This document shows positions 37,583-52,200 of a stretch of DNA of 64,000 nt, one piece after another (the first letter of the stretch is position 1; each line of letters begins with the position of its first letter). Made by a program: the position numbers and the translations under genes. Source of the DNA: Takakia lepidozioides (lineage: Eukaryota; Streptophyta; Takakiopsida; Takakiales; Takakiaceae); contig CM060731.1 of the NCBI GenBank assembly GCA_030704615.1, forward strand, positions 71,156,756 to 71,220,755, in the 5' to 3' direction. The notes under the pieces were generated by a model. That model had not been told where the DNA came from. It made no database searches and worked only from the letters and a program-made list of their open reading frames with translations.

Positions 37583-40500
37583 TGTCGCGCGGCTTTTACT
37601 CACCCATCCCTTCGCTATCCGAGGCGGAAACTCCAAGATAGAAGAGTTGGAAATCTCTAAGTACTCAGCCCGCGCAGAACAATCAGTCATGACCTACAGC
37701 TAGTGTATCATGGGGGTGTTTCCTATTTGTTTCCCTTTCCGCATTCATCTTAGCTACCTTACCATTGATAATTAAGTATGAGTTTACTTCATCAATCTAT
37801 CGTTTTTCTTCACTCATCCATTCAATCCACAGCTTCACTCAGATCTCTCTACACAGTGTGATTGTATCGTGTAAGTATCAGATTATGATTTATCAGGTAT
37901 CAGGCCGAAGCCATTATGTCTCTAATCTGCTCTACAATATCACTACCGCTTTGCATATAACAAGCATCTACTAATCCTCTTTCCTCCTTCACCGTGCTCT
38001 CCATCTTTTGCCTCCGATCTCCGCTCCAGCCTCACTCAGAAGTCCTCCTCCGAATAATGATCCCCTTCATTCCCCGTTTTCCCTTTATCCTCCTATCCGC
38101 GGTTCTAACCGTTTCCCTCTCTAACCGTCGTCTGTGAACTAATATGTTCCCTTCACAGGTGTTGTTCCCACAGTCGTTCCCTGTCCTACTCTTCGTTCCC
38201 TATTATCGTGACAGCTGTGTCAAGCGGTGACTGGCTGTGTTTGGCTGTGTCGGGCTGTGACGGGCTGTGACGGGCTGTGTTGGCTGTGTGGGCTGTGACG
38301 ACTGTGACGGCTGTGTGGGCTGTGTGGGCTGTGTGGGCTGTGACGACTGTGACGGGCTGTGTGGGCTGTGACAACTGTGACGGGCTATGTCGGCTGTGAC
38401 GACTGTGTAACCCCCCTCTACAGTGCGCTGCTGTCACCCTAAGGCTCCTGTTGGTCTCAGTCTGTGCAAAATTAAGGGTACCCTACAGATCCCGTATAAG
38501 TGTCTAAGTCCCCTACAGTCCTCTAACATTACCCCTTCCCCCTCAAAAAGCCGTGTCCTCACGGTTTACTGTTTCCGAGTAGCAAACCTTTGTGAGTGCA
38601 CCTTGTTGACGTTGAGAGTTTCGTGGTGGGCTGTGTGTACGAGCCCGAGGTCTGTCTCTGGTTGATGGAGATGGTTGATCACTACCTGGATAAGTGAGGC
38701 CTTCTGGAGGCTGATATCGAGGTAATCTTTCCGGCATAGGAGATCCCCTTTGTTTCTTCTCTCCATCTGAATTGCATAGTCTTCTCCCATGTCAAAAGAA
38801 TTGTGTGAAGAAACAGTTGTATCAGAATCCTCATCGCCTCTCAGGTGTTTTAATTTTCGAACTTTTTGTGGAATCATCTGGGGCATACAATGCTGTCCTA
38901 CCATGTCTGGAAGTTTGTATTTTACAACTTGGTGTAAACCGCTGAACAGCAAAATTGGTGTAGGCACTGAGCTCCTTGTCTGTCCAGATGAGTGGGGGTA
39001 CACATTACTGGTGCAGCGTGCAAGTACTTCCATGCACATGTCCCTTATAGAAAATGTCATCAAGTCCGAATTTCTGTGTTGACATTGGTTGCAGGCTGGC
39101 TTGAAACCATGAACGAATTTGAGAATCCTTCTGCATCATAACTTTTGGGTCATATAGGTACATATGAGGTGGCACCGAAGGTAATACCCAATGATCTCCA
39201 CTGGAGTAACTTTGAAAGCGTGTTGCATCTTTTGTTGCTCAATGTGGTAACGTACCAGAAAACAAGCAGCGTAGTATAGCCCGCACCCCATGACAATACT
39301 TGCTATCTCCTTGGTCTTGGTATAAATGAGTCCATGTACAACCTGGAAAGCAACCAATTCCCTCAACATGGTACCTGCCTCGTGCCAGTATTGTGCAAAG
39401 TGATGATCTTCAATATGTCGATTGTTGGAAGAACTTTAGTCCTAGTTGCCACTGGCAGCCAAATACGCATGATTTGGTAGTAATGTGCGAATGACTGCGG
39501 AGGACTAAATTCTTTCCAAGCCAAATCCAACATGATGGGAATTTGGTTGAAGGGCATAATCATAGCCCTGCTGTACTCCCTGCAGCTGGAGTTTTAGGTG
39601 GGTTAAAAGCGGCATTGCCCCATACCTCCGGCTGTGGTGGCTGTGGTGTGGTTGTAGTAACCACAGGTTCAGCTACTGGTACACTGACTGTTGTGGTGGT
39701 GGTGGTACTGGCTCCTGTATCATTGGCATCTCCTGCACCTCCTGTGAAGACTGAAAAGCCAGAGTTCTGGCTTGCAAATAAAGCCATTAGCTGTTCCTGA
39801 GGGATATAGACTCTTTGGTCGATGTTTGAAGTGAGGTCTTCCACTTGAGTCTGGAGTCCGTCTACATCCTCTTGTAACTCTGCTATCCTACTATAGACAT
39901 TGTCTATAGTAGTTGTGGCAATGTTCTGCACCTGCAGTCTGAGCTCATTCATCTCGCTTTGGGTGAGCTTCCGTGGGCTTTTGCCCTCTACTGGCCCTTG
40001 TGCTAACCAGACCTGCATAAGGCTGTTATCCACCAAGCTGCTTGTGGTTCCCCTGAGAGTTTGCTCCTCTCTTAGCTTGTACAATTCCAACTGCTGTTGT
40101 AAAGCCTCCATGCGCTTCGCCTGTGGCTCAACCAATTGCGCATAGGCAGCAAGTAGATTATTGGCTTCCTCGAAGCCTTGTTACTGACCGCGATTTCATT
40201 TCTTGGGCCACGATGGTTTGTTGCAACTCCACGATGTTTTCTCTTGATCAGCTTCCCTCTGCCTGTATTGCTTGAAAGTATCTTCATGCGACAGATTGTA
40301 TTCTTCATATCGACAATGAGCTTCATTTGCTCAACATTCTCTTCTTCTGCCTTCGTACATTTTTCCGCTTGACTGTTTATTTCTTTTGTTGATTGGTCAA
40401 GCATAGTTGTAAATGTAGCACATTGTATCGCCATCCTGTTATGCACTGTCTGCAACTCCGTATGTAGTGCATTCAGTTCTTGCAACTTGCTTTCATGCTG

Positions 40501-43500
40501 CACCTGCATTTGGTATAGCTGTTGCTTATGTGCTTCGTGCAACTGGTCTTGCGCGAGGTTTGCCTCAATCAATTGTTGCTTGGCCAATGCAAAGCCATTT
40601 CTGTATTGCCCAAGTCCTGCTTCATCTTGAGAGTGACCTCTTCATCGACCTTGTTTGCACACTCAGTGGCAAGTCGAGCCTCAAACTCCTTCCTGAGTTC
40701 CTCTTTCAAGGCTGTCAATTGGGTAATTGGAACATGGGATTTGACATAAGTCCCCAACAAATTAAGTGTCCTGCCTATGGAACTCATCAGCATTGCCTGT
40801 TGAGGGTCATCATGGTGAGGTTGCTGCTGTTCCTCCCGATCTTCAACAGTATGATGTCTCACTAACCATTCAGGCCATTGTCCCACCGGATTTTCTTCCT
40901 GAACTACTTCATCTATGACCGGTGTTACAGTGTCATGACCTTCCGCCTGTGGTACCTCCAACAGGTGTGTGCATTATATGCACCTCAGGATTTCCCTTGG
41001 GCAACTGTTGCACCTCTGGGATTTCTGTCTCCTTGACCAGACCAGAATATTCATAGAGAAGGTCCCCTTTCTCTATTTCTGCCACTATCTGCTCTGTAGT
41101 TGGAATATCTATCCCTTCACTTTCCAAATCAATTATTTCGGGTTGAGCTGCATGGATAACTTGTGACCTTGTGACAAGTCGTTCAAGTGGCTGTGTTGGC
41201 TGTGATGCAGAAGTAACTTCCTCCTCCTCCCTCTCTGAAGGTCCTGCTTCCAGTAATAACATTCTTTGTGCTGCTGTGCCCCTTCCTGGTCATGAGAGCT
41301 TGGGAAACATTATCATGCGGAATCCGTGAAGCCAGTGGATCCGCCACTACAGTCTTTCCCCTTCTCTGCCTCTTAGTCTCGGGTTGTGCTGCTAGTCCAC
41401 CCTCACTGTGTGAAGAGCCTTGCTCTTCCATTGCAGTTGTTTCTGGCTCAAACACTCCCATTTCCTTCCTTTCTTGTGCATTAAGTATGCCAGAATTAAG
41501 GATTATTTGAGCAATGATTGGGCCAGACACTATGATAGGAGACTTTGCGGTAGTACCTTGTAATCTTTTCATCTCCTCTACTAGTGCGTTGTACATTATG
41601 TCCGCCCATTGTACCTCTTGTCCCTTCAGGCCTTTGAGTATTTCCTCCGTGAAGGATCTGCTCAAATATTGTTGGTTCTGTTTCAGGGCAAACAGAACGT
41701 TCAATACCTGGCCTATCTCTTTTAACCCTGGGTACACAGCTTTGGTACAAGCATAACCCTGAGTTTTAAAGAAACTCCCTTCTTGGAATAAGTCCCCTAT
41801 TTGCAGTCTTGCCCTGTGTTCCCCCACATGCACCTGACCTGCTGGCAATCGAAACAATTGCTGGAGGTATAGGGAGTAATCATTAATTCAACTCCCTTCA
41901 CCGTTGTTGTTCCTGTCCTTGGCTCAAAGTTCTGCAAAAATTGTAACATGTACTGTCTATGGTGTAGTGTCCAATCTAGGCTTTGCAATCCTTCCAATCT
42001 CAGCTCCTCCAGTATCTTTATCGCCTGTGGGGTAGCCATCGTTTGTTTCTGCAGAATTGTGGTGCTCTTCACCCTGATTTCCTCCATTCCTCTCACTCTC
42101 TTCATCTTAGATTCACAGAACTGCTTTGGCTGTAACAACTGCAGGAATGCCTGTAGTGCACAAAGCATAAACGTATGGTTGCCGCAGAAAGCTATGGGTA
42201 ATCTCTTGTAAGCCTGCGGGGCTTGCAAGCATTGCTCAAGAGAAAAAGCTCTGCTCTGTCGTTTCGTGTCTATGCCACTGCGTAAGTAATATTGCGAGCG
42301 TATAGTCTGTTAGTTCCTCCATAGTTTCCAAGTTATAGCATTTATGGCCTGTCCTGTCGAGACGCCCGTTACTCAGAACGACGCCGCCTCTTGCGCTCAA
42401 TTTCCCTCCATTTTCTTGATCATTTCTCTGGTTTTCTATTGGCTGTATCTGCTGTGACTGGATTTTAACTTTTATCTTCTTTAGTGGACTTTCCCTGTTG
42501 GATAGTCCACTAGGATCACACATGCGACATGAATTCGGCTTTTCTGTACTTGCCGTTCGTTCCGTTTCCCTTTTTCCGTATTCATTAATGGGCCCGCCTT
42601 TCATCCCATTTGACGGCCGTTCTTTTCCTCTTTCTTTTTGACACCTGTCCTTGCACTTCATTCTTGCTGTGTGTCGCACCCTGACCTCCACGTGTCTATT
42701 TTTAAAGTAATTTCCGTTTCCTCTTCCGTCATCCATTTTCCTGAAGTTATTATGTGTCCACTTGCCACTGATTCTATGGATGGTGTAACTTTAGTAGGCT
42801 GTGTTGAGCTGTGACAGGCTGTGTCATACTGTGTTACCCTGTGATAGGCTGTGATGCACTGTGGTAAGCTGTGATAGGCTGTGACACGCTGTGGTAGGTT
42901 GTTATAGGCTGTGTTGCGCTGTGCGGGCTTGATAGGCTGTGTTGCGCCTTGCTGGGCTGTGTTGGCTGTGTCACGTCTGTGGTTGGCTGTGTCACGTGAT
43001 GGGCTGTGTTGGCTGTGTTGCGCCTTGCTGGGCTGTGGTTGGCTGTCACGTCGGGGGCTGTGATAGGCTGTGTCACGTTTTTTTGCCCACCCTGGTCGTA
43101 TATGCTGGCCTCCACAAGTGTTTTCATACTCCGTTCGTAACACTGGTGCAGCCCGTGACTGTTCTTGCGGTTCTATATGCACCATATATATCAGAACCTG
43201 GTGATCCCCATAAAACATAAACTTTCTTCCCAATAGGTAATGCCTGAATTTCTTGACTGCATAAATCATTGCCAATGCTTATCTTTCCGTTGTACTATAG
43301 TTCCTCTCAGCACTGTTCATCAATCGGCTAGCATAGTACACAGGTGAATCTATATTCCCTGTAACATTCTGGGCTAACACCGCACCCAACGCTTCTCCTG
43401 ATGCATCGCAGTGAACATGAAATACTACATGCCAGTGAGGGTTAATCAGCACAGGTGTAGTTGTTACTGACAGTGTAAGTTCCTCAAACGCCTGTTGACA

Positions 43501-46500
43501 TTCAGCTGTCCAGGCAAACACTGCATCTTTCTTCAGAAGCTTGCTCAATGGTGCTGCTATTTGTGCATACCTTTTGACAAATCTTCTGTAATAACTGGTT
43601 TGCCCAAGGAATCTCCTTAAACTCTTAACATTCACTGGTGGTGGAGAGGCTTTAATGGACTCTGTCTTCCTGGGATCCACAAGAGTCCCTTCTTACACAA
43701 ATGTGTCCCAGAAGCACCCCTGAGTTCACACAGAAAGTACACTTCTCTGGATTCAAGCCCAGACCTCTCATCCTGCATCTGGCCAGGCATACTCCAATTT
43801 ATGCAAGTGCTCATTCTTAGAGCTGTACACACTGAAATCATCCAAAAACACCTGCATGAAATCATCCAGACTCATGAAAAGATTCACTTATCACTCTCTG
43901 AAAGGTCGCTGGTGCATTACAAAGTCCAAAGGGCATGACTTTGTATGCATAAGCCCCCCAGTCTGTGATGAAAGCTGTTTTCCCTTGGTCTTCTTCTGCC
44001 ACTTGCACTTGATTATAACCACTGAAGCCATCCATGAATGAGTACATCTCATGGCCTGCCACAGTGTCTAATACTGCTTCTGTGAATGGCAAAGGGAAAG
44101 GATCTTTCTTCGTACAAATTCAGCTTCTTATAGTTCACACATACTCTTAGTTTGCCATTCTTCTTGGAACTATAACAATGGGTGACAACCAAGTTGTATA
44201 CTCTATTGGGTATATAAACTTAGCCTCAGCCAACTTCTTTATCTCTTCTCCAACCTTCTGTGCGTAGTTGGGATTCATTCTATACCTCGCCTGCTTGATT
44301 GGTACTGACCCTGGTTCCAGTTCAATCTTATGCTGACAGACTTCAGGTGGTATCCCTTTTAGATCCTCATAGCTCCAAGCAAATACATCTCTGTATTTGA
44401 TGAACAAGCTTTTAGCTTCTTCGAAGAATTCCGGCTCCAAATCAGCTCCTACTTTCACCATTCTCGGTTCCTCCTGAGTTCCCACATTTACTTCTCTCAC
44501 CTGCTCATCAGCTGTGATTGTCCAACCAGTCACCACTTCATCCTTTAAGCTCACAGTGGCTGGTTCTTCTAGGATTTCTATCTCTCCCTCCTTTTCTTCA
44601 TAGAAATGTGGTGGGTAAGTGGTTTCCTCTTCAATTGGTGTTGCTGCACTACACCACAGCAGATACCTCTTAAACAACTTAGGCTTTCCAGCCGCATCTC
44701 TGCAACCTGCTCCCATTCTGGTGTGCAGCAAATAGGGTAGCTTCCTGCTCCTCATCCAGTCCTCCTCTCCAGTCATACTCTCTGACTCCTCGAGGTCTTC
44801 TTGTAGCAGGTAATCTACTAGATTTCTTGTGGTAATTTGTATCTCGTGCATCCCATTATGCACAGTTAGTAACTGAGAATCCAGTCATGGAATACCCTGG
44901 CCTGTTTCAGCCACGGACGTCCCAATAATAAGGAGTAAGCCTCCATGACTTCATCCATTTTTAATACAGTTACTGTGATCATAAAGATCATTTTCTGTAT
45001 CTGTATCTTAACTCCTCTTATTAATCCCAATGGCTGTACACTTCTTTGATCTGCCATTGTTACTGTAAATGGGGCTGGTTTCATGTTACTTAGACCAAGC
45101 TTCTTCCTTAATTGGTCTGTCATGATATTTACTCAGAACCACCATCTATCAGTACATCAGTTAGTTCTGTGCTTCCAATTCTCAATTGGATTACTGGCAT
45201 AGAATCATCAAGTCCATGACTGGTTCTCGCCCTTCCGGCTTCACATTATAACTGGTCACCTTGCTGTTCAGGTCTGTGTTTCCTGTCTCTTGGGCAATTC
45301 GATTGATTGCTGATACAGCCTGTGCCTACAATAAGGTGCCACAGCTAATAGCTGTCCAATGTAATTTCTGCTTTGGTCTGACATATTACTGCAGCCAAAG
45401 TCTCTTCATTACTTTGCATGTTTGCATCTTCTTTTTCCTTTCTTCCTCACTCCCTTCTTTTTCTCCATCCGAATCAGAGGAATCTGCCACAGGAATATCA
45501 GTACTCTTTTGCATTTCCCTTATAGTATCTGCCACTTCCTTGTGCAGTTCCTTCTCATCTTTCCAAGTCTCTTCATCTTCAGGCATATCATTGCCACTTC
45601 CATTCTCATCTTCTTCCTCTTCTACTGGAGGTATTAGTTTGGCTTTACTTCTTGTTACTATCATTGTACTTACTTCTGGTACAACACATGGCCTAACCAT
45701 GTGAGCTGCCACCACTGGGCCCTCATTCACAGGAGCTCTCATCTCATTCTGGGTGTCTTATCCAGAATGAACAGGCTGCCTTGCGATGTCCTGGCTGATT
45801 ACAATAGTAACATAGCTCTTCACCATTGGGTCCTCGCCCTTGGTCTGTTCTTGGATTATTTCTATAATCCTGATTCCCGGGCTGGTAATTCCCCTTGGAT
45901 TACCCTGATAGTTGCCTCTGGAATTTCCTTGGTAATTCCCTCTTGAATTACCTCTCCCTTCCATGCCATTGTTATAACCACCAGACCTACCATAGTGGTC
46001 CTGATCATTATTTCTTCTTGGCTGGGGCTGCACCTGATGCACCCTTACTTGCCTAGGTTCTCTTGCAGCTGTCCTTCTGTTGTAGTAACAATTCTCAGTA
46101 GAATGGTTTCCATTTTACAGATAGTACAGTGTTTCTCCTTCATGTGGCATTCTGTGGTGGTATGGCCTTCATTCTGGCACTTTGCACACCATACACCCTT
46201 CCTCCAATGTGTTGCAGCCTCTGTGGCATACTTCTTCAAGATTTCTTCCAATTTTTTTTCATAGTTATCCCTCTTCAACTTCTCCTTTCTCTTACTCTTT
46301 CTTTTTAGTTCTTGCTCTTCTTCTTCATCTGACTCATCCTCAGAGTCCTCATCTTCTTTTTTTCTCTCTCCTGAGCATTCCCAATTGCTCAATTCTGTTC
46401 GCAGTTTCAAATGCCTCCTCCACTGTATTATGGGGTAACATATCCACTTTCTTTTGCAACTCTGGTCTTAGTCCACTCACAAACCAAGTCTTCTGTAAAC

Positions 46501-49244
46501 CGGGCGCTGGTACTGCAGCCAGCTTTTTCATCATCAATTCCATCTTCTCCATATACTCTTCAACAGTTTCATGCTTCTTCTGCTTCAGCTGTTGTAAACT
46601 TCCATACACTTCATCCTCAGTTTTACTTGTCCTGAACCTATTTCGAAATGCTGTATTCAAGCCATTCCAGGTTAGGAAATGATTATCAGGGAATCTTGCA
46701 TACCATTCACTTGCTTTCTTGATAAGTGAACAAGGAAACAGTCTCATCTTGGCATCATCGCCATTCTCATTGTTCACTATACACATGTGCTCAAATTGGC
46801 TAATGTGTACATCGGGATCCCCTTTTCCTGAATATATTGGAAAGGGTGGTTTTGCCCGTGTTGGTTGTAACGCCATCTGTGGCCCTACCTTCTGCCCACT
46901 GACAGGTGCTGGCACCCTTGCTGGTGCTGGTCCTTCTGGACCTGTTGTTTTTGTGGTGGATCTTCCACCAAGTGGTGGCCCTTGAGCACTCCTTGCTTCT
47001 GGCCCACGATATTCACAGTATTCCCAGCTTCAGTTGCACTACTTCCCACACTCCCTGTCCCCCCAGAGCCAGATCCAGGCAGCCCGCCTGATCCCCCTGA
47101 GCCGACACCTTCGTTGGCCTGTGATCCAAGTGCTCCACTTGATCCAGGTCCAACGGGTTGGGATGTCCTGGTTGTAGTCTCAACCTCAGCTGTTGGGTCT
47201 ACTTCTTCATATTCTTCCTCTTCTAATTTCTTCTCTCTGTTTTCATCCTCCAAGTTCTGCCCTTGGGTTTCTTCTTCACTCATGTAACTCAACTGTAATG
47301 GTGTTGGAGAGTCTGAACTCTCCGTTGGCTCTGCCACATCCTCTTCTCCTTCTTCATCTTCTGCTTCAGAAACTGGAGTTCCTGCTTTTGGTGTTCCATG
47401 CCAACTCTTATCAAAGATTTCTGTCAAGTCTTTTATATCCAAGGATGTACCTCAGATCTTTCACCTCGTGATTGATCTTCTTCCTGTACCAATTCCCTTA
47501 ATCTTTCTTGCAAAGAACAGAAGGAGTGGCATCCAACTCTAGTTCTTCCGGTATAGGTGATGCACTTTTTGATCTTGATGGTGTGAGAGGTCCAGATGAT
47601 TCCCCTATGTCTATTCCTCTCTCCCAAAGATATGGATAATTAGCTTTCAGATAGCTTTCTCTTTTTGATGAATATCTCTGTCGTCTAGCTTCTCTTTCAT
47701 CACTCATGTCCCATGTCTTTCATTTCTTTTAATGTGGCAATAACCAAAACTCTCTTCTGTAATATCTCTCGTATATGCCTGGGTTTCTTTCAAGCTTCAA
47801 TGCACCCTTGGCTATACTTGAAGTCTCCGTTACCATATAACCATATGGCAAACAAGTCTGAAAAGCTGTTCTTGGTGTGAGTTTGATCCACAAAATATCC
47901 TTTGGAATCCAATTCTTTACCAGTACAAGCTCTTCATGCATATGAGTATAAACATTCACCTTTCTTTCTTTCCCAGCCTTCAAACTCTACTCGTTTAATG
48001 GATAGCAACGCTATCACATAAACTAATGTTGGTAACCAATGTGCTCTTCCTCTACAGGCTACCTGATAAATCTTTATCACTCCTTTCTCCAGACCCCATT
48101 CTGGATCAGCATCATGCACTCGTTTAAGAATATTTTCTTTACATCCGTCTGGCAATTCCAAGAACCTTTGAAAGAATTGTTTGGACAATCTTTCTTCCCT
48201 CGTTCCACAGGGAATTTGATTCACTTCAAATTCTTTAATGGTCCAACCACCATGATCCCACCAGATGCCTGTCACATCTGGTTGTTCATGTCCCAGGTCC
48301 CCAGTATGGTCGCCAAATGTCGCGCGGCTTTTACTCACCCATCCCTTCGCTATCCGAGGCGGAAACTCCAAGATAGAAGAGTTGGAAATCTCTAAGTACT
48401 CAGCCCGCGCAGAACAATCAGTCATGACCTACAGCTAGTGTATCATGGGGGTGTTTCCTATTTGTTTCCCTTTCCGCATTCATCTTAGCTACCTTACCAT
48501 TGATAATTAAGTATAGTTTACTTCATCAATCTATCGGTTTCTTCACTCATCCATTCAATCCACAGCTTCACTCAGATCTCTCTACACAGTGTGATTGTAT
48601 CGTGTAAGTATCAGATTATGATTTATCAGGTATCAGGCCGAAGCCATTATGTCTCTAATCTGCTCTACAATATCACTACCGCTTTGCATATAACAAGCAT
48701 CTACTAATCCTCTTTCCTCCTTCACCGTGCTCTCCATCTTTTGCCTCCGATCTCCGCTCCAGCCTCACTCAGAAGTCCTCCTCCGAATATCCCCTTCATT
48801 CCCCGTTTCCCTTTATCCTCCTATCCGCGGTTCTAACCGTTTCCCTCTCTAACCGTCGTCTGTGAACTAATGTTCCCTTCACAGGTGTTGTTCCCCACAG
48901 TCGTTCCCTGTCCTACTCTTCGTTCCCTATTATCGTGACAGCTGTGTCAAGCGGTGACTGGCTGTGTTTGGCTGTGTCGGGCTGTGACGGGCTGTGACGG
49001 GCTGTGTTGGCTGTGTGGGCTGTGACGACTGTGACGGCTGTGTGGGCTGTGTGGCTGTGACGACTGTGACGGCTGTGTGGGCTGTGACAACTGTGACGGC
49101 TATGTCGGCTGTGACGACTGTGTAACCCCCCTCTACAGTGCGCTGCTGTCACCCCTAAGGCTCCTGTTGGTCTCAGTCTGTGCAAAATTAAGGGTACCCT
49201 ACAGATCCCGTATAAGTGTCTAAGTCCCCTACAGTCCTCTAACA
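37583..49244 (-). mobile_element. Ty3/gypsy (OTA-type) retrotransposon, copy 2, complete ends, integrase deleted
   Basis: It has two LTRs in direct orientation (48318-49244 as 5', 37583-38528 as 3'), a primer-binding site, a polypurine tract and a perfect 5-bp duplication TTGTC (37578-37582 and 49245-49249). It inserted into the CACTA transposase gene. Internal order is as in copy 1, except that RNase H joins directly to the post-integrase linker near 43190. About 1.48 kb corresponding to 26105-27583 of copy 1, holding the whole integrase, is absent. Confidence 0.95.
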
Positions 49245-52200
49245 TTGTCCTCCATTTGCTGTTTGGCTCCCTCAAGGTGTACGGGATCATCTCTCAATTC
49301 AATCAGATGGGCTTGATCCTACAACACGTGAGGAATTACTGGATCTTTCAAGGCCTCCATCATTTACTGCCCTGTCATTCAAGAGTATGACAGCGTATGG
49401 TAACCATTATAGGGTTACATCCCCCGCATGAACACAACAAGTATGGTGTCTTTTGATTGTGGAGTCTCATCTGTTTTCCAGCACCAGCCCATTACCAACA
49501 ATTCAGGCAATGACATGGAGGAACCTACAAGATATGTGGGTCTTATAAGGGAGATTTTGCAAATTGACTATGGCCAAACACAGCCTATAGTGTTTTTGTG
49601 TTCGTGGGTACGGGCGAGTCGCGTGGGTCGTCAACCTATGTCAATGAAGCAGGATGATGCTGGCTTCACACTTGTCAATTTTAACCGTATGCTTCCACCT
49701 TCTGAGCAACCTTTTGTGTTTCCTGGCCAGGTTGATCAAGTGTTTTTTTCTGATTGTGTGAAGGAGCCGGGGTGGAAAGTCGTCCTGGATAAGAGCCCCG
49801 AGCACGTAGAGTGGTCTGCGACATATCAATTGATAATGATGATGTGGCGGAAGTGGAATGATTGTTAGCCCCACAAAGACTAGAGGAGACTCTGGTTACT
49901 GATGGCCCAACATCCAGCCGAGCAGTACCGGTAACTCCAGAGCAGGTGGCCTCATTGTACCTCCGAGCACCCCGTATATGTGGTGATGATGTTCAGCCAA
50001 CCCTTGGACAAGATCAAGTCTGTGATGAAGACATGATACATGTAGTGACCCAGACATAGATGAGGATGATGAAGATTAGATATGTGCAATTTGTGCACTC
50101 TAGTTATAGACCATGCATGATAGTTTAAGGTGGTAACTCCCTTCGCATTCCCATTAAGATATCATGCTTGGACACTGGATTTTATGATCAATTATAGAGT
50201 GCTTTCCTTTCAGCACCCTTTATTCATTTGTTGTTGCAATTGGCTTTGGACCAACCCGTGCTGGTACCATTGCCATGGATTCTGCCTGCAATGTTTTCTT
50301 GCCATGGATTTGGCACACGCCACGAAAGGCCATCCAGACCATCCTCTGGAAATGCTCCAATGTTGTTTCAAACATCTCCACATTGCAATGGATACAACAC
50401 TGACATTAGATGAGTGAAAGTGAGACTAGGCCTCCAGCCAGCCGGCTTTCCCACATCAAATTGAAGGGGATCTGTAGATTATAGATAACGGCTGTTGCCT
50501 TCTCAATGTCTTTCCAATCACCTCTGCAATGAACTGGGGTATAAGATCCTTCAAATCACAAGTTGAGCATCACGCACAAGCCACTTACGGGGATAGAGTT
50601 TCCAATGCGAACCATTGGTCTTTTATTGATAGCATTGTTGTAAAATACATGGACCAACATGGTCAATTTCGGGAATGACATATAGTACGCTTTCATGTAC
50701 TATGTAAGCATGCAACTATGTATCAGTGACGTGGCTTGTTCGCCACTTAACCTGTTTGCCCATTTAGCCAGCTCCACATTGTCATGGATTTTGCATGTTG
50801 GATTGTGAGGCAATCCACACCGTCCTCTGGAAATGCTATCATGGGGTTTCAGCTATGTCCACATTTCCCTGGATTATGCCTGCACGAAGCAAGGCCAACC
50901 GCATTCAGTACCCTCCACTTTATTATAGTATTGCAGCACATTCAAAGCACTTCAATTTGTATCCATCGAAAACATCTAGGCTGGAAAAAGACATTGTTGC
51001 AGCAGAACTTAGGAAAGTACTTCTCCCCTTCCACTACACACGTGAAATGAAAGAAGCCAACCAACAGCATACCAGCCAAAAAATATGAAACCAGCCAAGA
51101 AAAGAGCCAATATATGCAGTGAAGGTCGACACTAAATGAAACTTATCCAACACTTACATTAGAGGAGGGAAGCTAAGTCTTACCTCCATAAGCTTGCCCA
51201 CATCAAATTTGGGAGCTTTCAGGATTTTTCCTTTCCGGTTGAATGAACTTGGCTACAAGATCCTTCAAATCACAAGTTTGAGCTTCACACACAATGAACT
51301 TGCAGGGATTGAGCTTCCAATGCGAACCATGAGTCTTATATTGATAGCATTGTTGTAAAACACATGGACCAACAATGACAGTCTCTGGAATGACATATAG
51401 TACAATAATGACATATAGTACAGTAATGACATATAGTACAGCATGCCGCTTCCAGTTGACCATCTACCCATGTAGGTTTCTTGTACCTATCATTCCCAGG
51501 GAATCATAGGTAATGTGGAGCTTGAAATCCAGCCCTCTTGGATGAATCTGGACCCACACTCTATCCCTGCCCCTTCAGCTATCCATGCCTCTGACAGCCT
51601 ACAATTCTACCAGCAAACACCCCAACCATACTGGTGTGGAGTTCTTCTCCAAAACACCCCAACCCTACTTATCACAATCTGAAATGCATCTGCTTCTCTC
51701 TGTAGTCCAACAGGCATTCGCCTTTTTGTCTCTATTTTCCCACCATTGGGGTCAGAAAGTGTTCACCCCAAAGCTTCTCCTCACCTCTATTATATGTTTT
51801 TGGATACTTCCCTGCTGCCACTGGCAGTAACTTGCCAAAGTCACTCCAAACCACCACAGATCTACCCAACGACCTAACTTACAGAATTCAAATGCATCTT
51901 GCGGCCGAGTCTGATGAGAGGGCAACACAGGCTGAAATAGGTTGAAGAAGAAGGTGCCCTACCACATTGTCCTTGACCTGTCCTGACCCATGAAGGATTT
52001 GACCGATGACCTCTTGTTGTGTTGCTGTGTTCTGTAGTCAGGTAATGTCGGATTGGTTTGTCAGATCGAACCACTATGGCGTAGATGAGTAGTCAGAGAT
52101 TGAAACACGCAAGCTGACTCTCCCAAGAACAGCGAGCTCGCTTCTCCTCGTCTCGTCTCCTCCTCCTCTTCTCCTTCGTGCATCATTTGCTCAATGCCTC